A program made the translations under genes and the position numbers. Shown here piece by piece: positions 57,729 to 64,000 of a stretch of DNA of 64,000 nt (positions are counted from its first letter, which is position 1; each line of letters opens with the position of its first letter). Under the pieces are notes generated by a model that saw only the letters and a program-made list of their open reading frames with translations, was not told the DNA's origin and ran no database searches. Source of the DNA: CAWBVG01 sp963792175 (GTDB lineage Bacteria; Acidobacteriota; Vicinamibacteria; Vicinamibacterales; CAVVIG01); NCBI GenBank assembly GCA_963792175.1, contig CAWBVG010000008.1, positions 1 through 64,000 of the forward strand, in the 5' to 3' direction.

Positions 57729-59912
57729 GCGCAACGGGCCGGGGCCGTACACGGGCGTCCCCCGGTACGCGTCGCGGTCGAGGAGCCAGCCTACGGCGAG
57801 GAGGAACTCCTCGTTGCGCGGGTACGACTGCTCGAAGGGCTCGTCGGCCGCACTGAAATCGCCGACTGCGCGCAGCTGGCGCTGCAGTGGCTCGGAGAGG
57901 TCCTCGGCCTCCGCCAATCGCTCTGCCTGGTTCGCCCGTTGGGCGAGCAGTCGTTGTTCGTGGTCGCCGTCAACGGCCTCGGCGGCTCGGGGTTCACGTC
58001 GTTCGGCGTGTCCCTCGAGGATTGGGCCAACCCGCTGGTCAGCGCGTTCACGCATCGCAAGCAGCTGTTCTTCCCGGCGCCGCACTCGGCGGCGGATCGC
58101 AAGCGGCGTCCCAGTACGCCGTTCGAGGACGGCGCCTTTCACGTCGTGCCGCTCGGGATGTCGGGTTTCTCCGAGGAAGTGTTCGGCCTGCTGCTCGTCG
58201 GCGGGACCGCGCCGCTGCCTCCCGAGCTGCACTGGTTCACCACCGTCTTCAGCCAGAAGATCGATCAGCTGCTGCGCTATCAGTCGCTGACCGATGGCGA
58301 CCGCAAACAGGGACGCGAGCGCTCGCTGCTGCACAACATCATCAACGCGGTGACCGATCCGATTCTGCTGACCGATGTCGAAGGGCGGCTGCTGATCGCG
58401 AACGCGCGCGCGCTCACGCTGTTCACCGCGTCGGAGGAAGAAAGCGAGGGCCGCCGCGGCGCGGTGCGCATGAACAACATGCTGCTGTCCTCCGCGTTGT
58501 CGAGCAAGGCGATCGAGGAAACCGGCGCGACGCGGCGCGAGCTCCTGCTCGTCAACCCGGTCGACGGATCGGACCTCGTGTTCGAGCTGCTGAGCACGGT
58601 GACCGAGGATCCCCGGCAGGGCAGCGGCGTGGTGTCGATTCTGCGCAACGTCACCGACCTGCGGCGCGCCAGCGAGGAAATCGAGGAGAACTACCGGAAG
58701 ATGCGCATCGCCGAGGCGCTGGCGCGCGCCGAGAGCGACCGCCTGAACCTGATCATCGATTCGGTGGCCGATCCGATCGTCGTCGCCGACGCCGCCGGCG
58801 CGACCTCGCTGATGAACGAGCCGGCGGAGCGTCTGTTCACCCTGCCGGTGCGGGCGAGCGCCGTCGAGCAGCGCTGGGTGCAGACCAACGACGCCCATTT
58901 CTCGTCGTTCATCGCCGGCATGCTGGTCAGCGCCGACCAGCGCCGGGCCGGCGAAATCGGACTCATCGATCCGAAGACCGGCGAGCCGATGCCGGTCGAA
59001 GCCATCGCCGGAAAGATTCTCTCGGAGCACGGTGAGCTGACGGCGGTCGTGACCATCCTCCACGACCGGCGTGAAGCCATCGAAAAGGCGCAGCTCTACG
59101 AGCAGCTCAAACAGGCGTCGGACGAGCTCGAACGGAAGATTCAGGCGGCGACCGCCGACATCGCGCAGCAGAACGAGCTGCTGCGCCGCCAGGCGATCGA
59201 GCTGGAGCAGGCATCGGCCTTGAAGTCGCAGTTCCTCGCGAACATGTCGCACGAGTTCCGCACGCCGCTCAACGCGATGCTCGGCTACACGTCGATGCTG
59301 CTGCAGGGCGTCGCCGGTCCGGTGGAGCAGCCGGTCAAGCGGCAGTTGGGACGCATCGAGTCGAACGGCCGGCACCTCCTGACGATCATCAACGAGATTC
59401 TCGACATCTCCCGCATCGAAGCGGGACGCATGCCGCTGCAGCTGTCGACGTTCAGGCTGGCCGATCTGGTCAGCGAGGTCAAGGCGGAGCTCGAGCCGAT
59501 CATCATGCGATCGAAGCTCTCGATCGTGCTCGACCTGCCGAAGGATCTCAAACCGATCACGAGCGATCGGCAGAAGGTCAAGCAGATCCTGCTCAACCTG
59601 CTGAGCAATGCGCTCAAGTTCACGCACCACGGCTCGGTGACGATGACGGCGCGACGCAACGCCAAGGACCGCACGATGACGCTGTCCGTGTCCGACACCG
59701 GCATCGGCATTGCGCCGCTGGATCAGGACAAGATCTTCGAGGACTTCCGGCAGCTCGACAACTCGCCGACGCGCGCCTACGGCGGAACCGGCCTCGGCCT
59801 CTCGATTTGCCGGCGGCTGGCGCAGATGATCGATGGACGAATTACGCTGCAGAGCGAGGTCGGCAAAGGGTCGACCTTCACGCTCACGCTGCCACTCAAG
59901 GGACGACGATGA
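57729..59912 (+). CDS. Hybrid-free sensor histidine kinase with PAS domains, inside the gvp locus
   Basis: A cytoplasmic-type sensor kinase of about 657 aa from TTG 57939. Coding similarity extends back to about 57729 (ELLVARVRLLEGLVGRTEIA), where no standard start is visible, so the start is unresolved. The N-terminal part looks like a GAF-like domain (LFVVAVNGLGGSGFTSFGVS, EDGAFHVVPLGMSGFSEEVF). Two PAS domains follow (NAVTDPILLTDVEGRLLIAN, SVADPIVVADAAGATSLMN), then a coiled coil. HisKA has FLANMSHEFRTPLNAMLGY, with the phospho-His codon at 59250. The ATPase has NLLSNALKFT, DTGIGIAPLDQ and GGTGLGLSICRRL. No membrane helix is seen. It overlaps the regulator gene as ATGA. Confidence 0.9.
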   Translation, partial: AQRAGAVHGRPPVRVAVEEPAYGEEELLVARVRLLEGLVGRTEIADCAQLALQWLGEVLGLRQSLCLVRPLGEQSLFVVAVNGLGGSGFTSFGVSLEDWANPLVSAFTHRKQLFFPAPHSAADRKRRPSTPFEDGAFHVVPLGMSGFSEEVFGLLLVGGTAPLPPELHWFTTVFSQKIDQLLRYQSLTDGDRKQGRERSLLHNIINAVTDPILLTDVEGRLLIANARALTLFTASEEESEGRRGAVRMNNMLLSSALSSKAIEETGATRRELLLVNPVDGSDLVFELLSTVTEDPRQGSGVVSILRNVTDLRRASEEIEENYRKMRIAEALARAESDRLNLIIDSVADPIVVADAAGATSLMNEPAERLFTLPVRASAVEQRWVQTNDAHFSSFIAGMLVSADQRRAGEIGLIDPKTGEPMPVEAIAGKILSEHGELTAVVTILHDRREAIEKAQLYEQLKQASDELERKIQAATADIAQQNELLRRQAIELEQASALKSQFLANMSHEFRTPLNAMLGYTSMLLQGVAGPVEQPVKRQLGRIESNGRHLLTIINEILDISRIEAGRMPLQLSTFRLADLVSEVKAELEPIIMRSKLSIVLDLPKDLKPITSDRQKVKQILLNLLSNALKFTHHGSVTMTARRNAKDRTMTLSVSDTGIGIAPLDQDKIFEDFRQLDNSPTRAYGGTGLGLSICRRLAQMIDGRITLQSEVGKGSTFTLTLPLKGRR

Positions 59913-60340
59913 ACAAGAACGTCGCGCGGCCGCGCGTACTGCTGGTGGACGACTATCCGGATGCGCGCGAAATGTATTCCGAATACCTCGAGTTCTGCGG
60001 GTTCGAGGTCGTTGAAGCAGGCAACGGCATGGAGGCGCTGCAACGAGCCGCCGACGAAAATCCGGATATCATCCTCATGGATCTGTCGCTCCCGGTCATG
60101 GACGGTTGGGAGGCGACGCGGCGCCTGAAAGCCGACAAACGCACGGCGTCGATTCCGGTCGTGGCGCTGACGGGCCACGCCCTCGCTGGCATCTCGGAAG
60201 GCGCGAGAAAGGCGGGCTGTGACGCCTTTGTCACGAAGCCGTGCCTCCCCGAAGACCTGGTGAAGGAAATCCGGAAGGTCCTCGATGGCCAGACGTCCAC
60301 GACAACCAAAAAGGTCCGCAGGAGCGGCAAACATGGCTAA
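59909..60340 (+). CDS. Single-domain response regulator (CheY-like)
   Basis: 143 aa receiver with no output domain. The acidic pair is DD (14-15) in VLLVDDYPDAREMYSEYL, the phospho-acceptor is Asp58 in IILMDLSLPVMDG, and the switch residues are Thr88 (ALTGHA) and Lys110 (VTKPCLP). The tail is Lys/Arg/Thr-rich. The start overlaps the kinase stop, so the two are a cognate pair. With no DNA-binding domain it must act through protein contact, possibly on vesicle assembly or on another regulator. Confidence 0.92.
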   Translation: MNKNVARPRVLLVDDYPDAREMYSEYLEFCGFEVVEAGNGMEALQRAADENPDIILMDLSLPVMDGWEATRRLKADKRTASIPVVALTGHALAGISEGARKAGCDAFVTKPCLPEDLVKEIRKVLDGQTSTTTKKVRRSGKHG

Positions 60341-60494
60341 GACATCGGGCGGCGCGCGCAAGGGCGCTCGCGCTGCGGGACCGCCTCGTGCGGTGGCGTC
60401 GGTCAAACGTCGAGCGAAAAGCTCGGCGCCGCCGGCCAAGGCGAAGGCACCGACCGGCAACGGTGCCGTCCGATCGGGTCCGGTCGTGCGATGA
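60333..60494 (+). CDS. Small basic Ala/Lys/Arg-rich ORF
   Basis: 53 aa, MAKTSGGARKGARAAGPPRA followed by VKRRAKSSAPPAKAKAP. It has a good ribosome site (AGGAG about 9 nt upstream). It overlaps the end of the regulator gene by 8 nt and the GvpF/L start by 4 nt (ATGA), which argues that it is translated. The composition resembles histone-like or disordered linker peptides. It may be a true small protein of the vesicle locus or an N-terminal piece of its neighbour. Confidence 0.5.
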   Translation: MAKTSGGARKGARAAGPPRAVASVKRRAKSSAPPAKAKAPTGNGAVRSGPVVR

Positions 60495-61348
60495 AGAACG
60501 CCGCCAAGGCTCCCGTCAAGCCACGCCGCCTTCTCGATCGACGCGCCTCCGAGAAAACCGTCCAGGGCGGCCGGACGACGGTGGGGGAGACCGTCGTCGT
60601 GAGCCGCGGCAAGTATGTCTACTGCATCATCGAGTCGGGCGATCCGCTGAAATTCGGTCCGATCGGCATCGGCGCCGATCCGTCGGACGTCTACACCGTG
60701 CACTACAAGAACCTCGCGGCCGTCGTCTCGGACGCGCCGCTCGAGGTGCTCGACTCGACGCGCGAAAACGTCCTGGCCCACGAACGCGTCAACGAGACGG
60801 TCATGCGCGAGCACACCGTCATCCCGATGTCGTTCGGCACGATCTTCAAGACGCGCGAGGACATCGTCGAGCTGCTGCGCTCGGCGGCGGAAGCGTTCGG
60901 CGACGTGCTGAACAAGATGCAGAACAAGCTCGAGTTCGGCCTGAAGGTCCTGTGGGATCGCGATCAGGCGATCCGCGAAGTCGAGAACGAGGACGAGGAC
61001 ATCAGCCGGCTGAAGAAGGAAATCTCCGGCCAGAAGGGCCCGACCTACTTCGCCCGCATGCAGTACGGCCGGCTGATCGACTCGGCCCTGCAGTCGCGCT
61101 CCGAGCGCTACGTCGCCGACATCCTCGATCAGCTGCGCGACGTCTCGGTGGCGTCGCGCATCAACAAGCCGATCGGCGACAAGATGATCATGAACGCGGC
61201 GTTCCTGATCGCGCGCGATCACGAAACGGCGTTCGACGCGAAGGTCAAGTCGATCGCCAGCCGCTTCGACAAGCTCACGTTCAAGTACACGGGCCCGTGG
61301 CCGCCGTATAACTTCGTCAACATCAGGCTGAAACTCGAACGCGCGTGA
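60491..61348 (+). CDS. gvpL: Gas vesicle protein GvpF/GvpL
   Basis: 285 aa. A basic 35-residue lead is followed by the GvpF/L core. GKYVYCIIESGDPLKFGPIG opens the first domain, NVLAHERVNETVMREHTVIP and MSFGTIFKTREDIVELL the second. The ending FDKLTFKYTGPWPPYNFVNI is the family signature. GvpF/L proteins bind GvpA and assist shell growth. The family does not separate F from L cleanly by eye, so the symbol is provisional. A second, shorter member starts at 63758. It is translationally coupled to the upstream small ORF. Confidence 0.92.
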   Translation: MKNAAKAPVKPRRLLDRRASEKTVQGGRTTVGETVVVSRGKYVYCIIESGDPLKFGPIGIGADPSDVYTVHYKNLAAVVSDAPLEVLDSTRENVLAHERVNETVMREHTVIPMSFGTIFKTREDIVELLRSAAEAFGDVLNKMQNKLEFGLKVLWDRDQAIREVENEDEDISRLKKEISGQKGPTYFARMQYGRLIDSALQSRSERYVADILDQLRDVSVASRINKPIGDKMIMNAAFLIARDHETAFDAKVKSIASRFDKLTFKYTGPWPPYNFVNIRLKLERA

Positions 61349-61378
61349 TGTCGGGGCTGGGGCTCGGAGCTAGCCGTG
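61346..61378. repeat. GGGGCT/GCTAGCC repeat (family B)
   Basis: GTCGGGGCTGGGGCTCGGAG then CTAGCCG, immediately after the gvpF/L stop and running into the gvpG GTG start. Confidence 0.5.
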
Positions 61379-61672
61379 TTCATTCTGGATTCGCTGCTCA
61401 TCGGCTCCCTTCGCTTCGTGCTTGACAAGGTCGTGCAGGCGGCGGAAGCCGAGATGCAAGACGACTCGGCGCTCCGCGAACAACTGCTCGAGGCCCAGAT
61501 GCGTCTGGAGCTCGGCGAGATCACCGACGAAGAGTTCGCCGAGACCGAGCGGGACATCCTGGCCGCCATCCGGGAGATCAAGCGCCCGCAGCAAGGCGCG
61601 ATCTCCATGTCGCCGACCGACAAAATCACCGGCGTCGACATCGAGAGCTTCGAGTCTGAAAAGGAACGCTAG
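61376..61672 (+). CDS. gvpG: Gas vesicle protein GvpG
   Basis: 98 aa from GTG 61376. FILDSLLIGSLRFVLDKVVQ is the hydrophobic N-terminal helix typical of GvpG. It is followed by an acidic helical body (LREQLLEAQMRLELGEITDE, EFAETERDILAAIREIK). GvpG is an assembly factor that works with GvpF/L. It lies 27 nt after gvpF/L in the usual F/L-G order. Confidence 0.88.
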   Translation: MFILDSLLIGSLRFVLDKVVQAAEAEMQDDSALREQLLEAQMRLELGEITDEEFAETERDILAAIREIKRPQQGAISMSPTDKITGVDIESFESEKER

Positions 61673-61726
61673 CCCCCGGCCACCAGCCCCTAGCCACAAG
61701 CGGCTAGCCCCGAGCCCCGCTCCGAC
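61672..61726. repeat. CTAGCCC/CGAGCCC heptamer repeat (family B)
   Basis: TAGCCCCCGGCCACCAGCCC, CTAGCCACAAGCGGCTAGCC and CCGAGCCCCG in 7-bp steps. It reaches the start of the ATPase gene and leaves no room for an ordinary ribosome site. Confidence 0.65.
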
Positions 61727-61728
61727 TG

Positions 61729-63713
61729 GTGTTCTTCGGAGGAAAGGGAGGCGTCGGCAAGACGACGCTGCGCTTCGCCGCGTTCGCGCTTCGGCGGACG
61801 TCCGGCGCGCGCTGCGACCGGACGCGTCCGCCGACAAGCAACATCGGGACGCGTTCTCGTCGTCTCGACCGATCCGGCACACTCACTCGGCGACGCGCTC
61901 GGTCTTCCGCTCTCTTCGGTGCCGCGCCGCATTCGTCGTCGGCTCGATGCGATGGAGCTCGACGCGCGGCGCGCTTTCGCGCGCTGGCTGCGGGAGAACC
62001 GGCGCGCGCTGGGAGACATCCTCGAGCACGGCACCTGGCTCGACGCCAGCGACGTCGACTCGCTGCTGGATCTCTCGTTTCCTGGTATCGACGAGCTCGT
62101 CGGCCTGATGGAGATCGAGCGTTTGGCGCGCAGCGGACAGTACGAGGTGATCGTCGTCGACACGGCGCCCACCGGCCATACGCTGCGCTTACTCGCGGCG
62201 CCGGAGACAGTCGGCGTCGTCGCCGGTGTTCTGGACGCGCTGCAGGACGAGCACCGGGTGATTCGCGACCAGTTGGCGCGCGTCACGCGCGGACCCGAGG
62301 CGGCCGATCGGCTGATCGCGAGCCTCGGGGCGCAGGCCACCCAGATCGCGTCGCGGCTCCGCGATCGCCGCCGGACGTCCTTCCGGTGGGTGACCCTGCC
62401 GGAGATGCTGTCGGTGGACGAGAGCCTCGATGCGTTCCACGCGCTCGAGCGCGCCGGTCTGCGCGTCGACGAAGTGGTCGTCAATCGCCTGCTGCCCTCG
62501 GCGCGTCCCTGTCCGTTGTGCGATCGGCGCCGCGTGGAGGAACAGAAGGCGCTCCGAGTCATTCGCCGCCGCCTCGGTGGTGGCCGTCGCCTGCGCCTGA
62601 TACCTGCGGACGTGAAGGAGCCGCGCGGCGTTCGACCACTCGCGGCGCTCGGGCGAGTGATGACCGATGGCTCGAGGCAGCTGCCGCATCCCCGGCTGAC
62701 GGCCGCCAAGGCGCCCGCCGACACCCGTCGGACGGAAGTCGTTGCGCCCGAAGCGCTGACGGCGATCCGCGGCGCCTCGCTGATCTTCTTTGGCGGAAAA
62801 GGGGGAGTCGGAAAAACGACGGTCGCCGCCGCCACCGCGCTCCGGATGGCGCGCGCCGCACCGGAGCGGCGCATCCTGCTGCTGTCGACCGATCCGGCGC
62901 ACTCGCTGTCCGATGTGCTCGACGCACCGGCGAGCGATGAGCCTGCCATCGTCCGGCGCGGTCCGCCAAACCTGCGAGTTCGCGAAATCGATGCCCCACG
63001 GGCGCTCGCGGCAAAGCGCGCCGAGCTCGAGGCGGCGCTGACGGAGATCGCGTCCGCCGTCGGCCAGGGTGCACCGGGCACCGGCGCCGATCGCGCGGCC
63101 GAGTTGATGAACCTGGCGCCACCCGGCATCGACGAGCTGTTCGGGATCGTCTCCGTGCTCGACGCGCGCGCCGACTATGACGCGATCCTCGTCGACACCG
63201 CGCCGACCGGGCATGCGCTGCGGCTGCTCGAGCTGCCGGACGCGGCTCGCGAGTGGGTGCAGGCGCTGTTGCGGGTGCTGCTGAAGTACCGAGGTCTGAT
63301 GCGTCCGGGCGAGCTGGCCCGGGAACTGGTCGCGGTGGCGAAGTCGATCCGGGAGCTGCAGTCGTTGCTGCGTGACCGGACCCGGACGCGGTTCATCACG
63401 GTGACGCGCGCGGCCGAGACTCCGCTGCTCGAAACCGAGCGATTGTTGAGACGATTGCGGCGCCTTGGGCTGTCAACTCCCGCGGTGATCGTCAACGCGT
63501 TGACGGACAACGCCGGCACCTGCGTTCGTTGCCGGTACTGTCGCCGCCGCCGAGCGTAGGACGCTGACAGCCCTTCGGCGAACGCTCCAGCGCCAGGGCC
63601 GACGTTCGGAGCAGTGCGCTATTATCCAGGCCCCGCTGGTGGCTCCGCCACCGACCGGAGTCAAGGCGCTCGAGCGATGGGCCGGTCGGTGGAAGTTAGA
63701 ACTGAGAACTTGA
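61729..63713 (+). CDS. Two-domain ArsA/Get3-like ATPase in the gvp locus (frameshifted)
   Basis: About 660 aa with two copies of the ArsA/Get3 fold. Copy 1 has VFFGGKGGVGKTT, GRVLVVSTDPAHSLGDALGL, VIVVDTAPTGHTLRLLAAPE and the Cys pair RPCPLCDRRR. Copy 2 has IFFGGKGGVGKTTVAAATAL, LLLSTDPAHSLSDVLDAP, ILVDTAPTGHALRLLELPD and the Cys pair GTCVRCR. Frame changes lie near 61775-61850. Another near 63530 takes the protein past the apparent stop at 63559 to CAIIQAPLVAPPPTGVKALE and the stop at 63713. The start is uncertain; GTG 61729 puts the P-loop at residue 4. CxxC pairs in both halves resemble the zinc site of Get3 dimers. A role in vesicle assembly or membrane-protein delivery is inferred from context. 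Confidence 0.85.
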
Positions 63714-63755
63714 GAAGTTAGAACTTGGAACTTAAAGGAAACTGAAGAACCTAGA
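63690..63755. repeat. AGTTAGAACTT/AGAACTTGGAACTT repeat (family A variant)
   Basis: GAAGTTAGAACTGAGAACTT, GAGAAGTTAGAACTTGGAAC and TTAAAGG. It has 7- to 8-bp steps of (T)AGAACTT, and it covers the last codons of the ATPase gene and the gap before the second gvpF/L gene. Confidence 0.6.
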
Positions 63756-63757
63756 AG

Positions 63758-64000
63758 ATGTCGAAGACGGCCGTCTATGTGTTCTGCGTGATTGCGGCGG
63801 CGCGGCGTCCGCGCGTGCCGGCGAAGACGCGCCCGTTGCCGGACCTGGGGCCTGTACGAATCCTCGACGTCGATGGCGGAACCTACCTGGTGGTTGCGGA
63901 CGCACCGCTCAGCCGGTACAGCGAAGACGCGATCAATCGAGGGCTTGCCGATCTCGAATGGGTGTCTCGCGCCGCCGTGGCGCACGAATCGGTCATCGAA
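63758..64000 (+). CDS. Second GvpF/GvpL protein, partial at window end
   Basis: The first 81 residues only. SKTAVYVFCVIAAARRPRVP starts like GvpF/L (YVYCII). LGPVRILDVDGGTYLVVADA and PLSRYSEDAINRGLADLEWV follow, then AVAHESVIE, which matches the VLAHERVNE position of the first copy. It lacks the basic N-terminal lead of that copy. The frame is clean to the edge. A second F/L is normal in gas vesicle clusters. Confidence 0.88.
   Translation, partial: MSKTAVYVFCVIAAARRPRVPAKTRPLPDLGPVRILDVDGGTYLVVADAPLSRYSEDAINRGLADLEWVSRAAVAHESVIE

Noticed and set aside
57669..59630. A 653-aa minus-strand open frame across the histidine kinase
   Set aside because: It is rich in Arg, Asp, Val and Gln, as expected for the antisense of a GC-rich gene, and has no family pattern; the plus strand has all kinase motifs.
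63648..63692. Perfect 11-bp inverted repeat CCACCGACCGG / CCGGTCGGTGG
   Set aside because: It lies inside the corrected C-terminus of the ArsA-like ATPase (VAPPPTGVKALERWAGRW), so coding constraint explains it and no T-run follows.
1..64000. tRNA or rRNA genes
   Set aside because: I looked for T-loop-like GTTCGA contexts and rRNA consensus stretches in spacers and saw none that could fold properly; a covariance scan would settle it.

Overview
This is a GC-rich chromosomal window whose gene content points to an Acidobacteriota member, most likely near the Vicinamibacteria, and probably to a metagenome-assembled genome. The clues are two serine/threonine kinases fused to TolB-type propellers, a long ADOP-type ABC permease, a TonB receptor with a carboxypeptidase-regulatory N-terminus, and very large secreted M14 peptidases. 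The assignment is inferred from gene style, not from a marker gene. No rRNA, tRNA, CRISPR array, insertion sequence or integrase was recognised. No gene-free stretch exceeds 300 bases. Many otherwise well-conserved genes are cut by single-base indels, often one extra G. I treat each such locus as one gene and give approximate shift positions; they look like consensus errors rather than pseudogenes.

Layout. 0-4.1 kb: a DGQHR-domain gene, then rmlB-rmlA-rmlC (dTDP-rhamnose precursor synthesis), closed by a clear intrinsic terminator. 4.1-15.6 kb: two paralogous giant M14-type metallopeptidases flanking a TonB-dependent receptor. 15.7-21.1 kb: two tandem membrane Ser/Thr kinases with C-terminal propellers. 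21.1-29.4 kb: pxpA, an MFS transporter, an ADOP permease, a choline-transporter-like symporter next to a phosphatidylcholine synthase, and an internally duplicated secreted protein. 29.5-33 kb (minus strand): an MBL hydrolase, an acyl-CoA synthetase and a haem-motif protein.

33-41.8 kb is an almost complete arginine regulon. argC, argB, argD, a short argA-like GNAT gene, argJ and argF run left; argR, a divergent argG and argH run right. Two ARG-box-like sites lie in the shared control region. 41.9-56.9 kb holds an RGG-rich protein, fabI, a BON lipoprotein, a flavin reductase, a HD-GYP/GAF/GGDEF protein, a sigma-54 activator, a deoxyhypusine-synthase homologue, a PIN-like/ROK/nagA operon, a DUF4097 protein, divergent queC/queD and a HAD phosphatase.

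57.0-64.0 kb is the most striking part: a gas vesicle locus (gvpJ, gvpA, a histidine kinase, a response regulator, a small basic ORF, gvpF/L, gvpG, a two-domain ArsA/Get3-like ATPase and a second gvpF/L running off the window). The regulator genes and the ATPase sit inside the structural and assembly genes, suggesting a sensor-controlled vesicle system with a Get3-like assembly ATPase.

The intergenic spaces carry several families of short tandem and inverted repeats, often with a 7-bp period (AAAAGTT, CTAGCCC, GAGAGCC, CCTCGAA types). Some run into coding sequence, including an in-frame insertion inside nagA.
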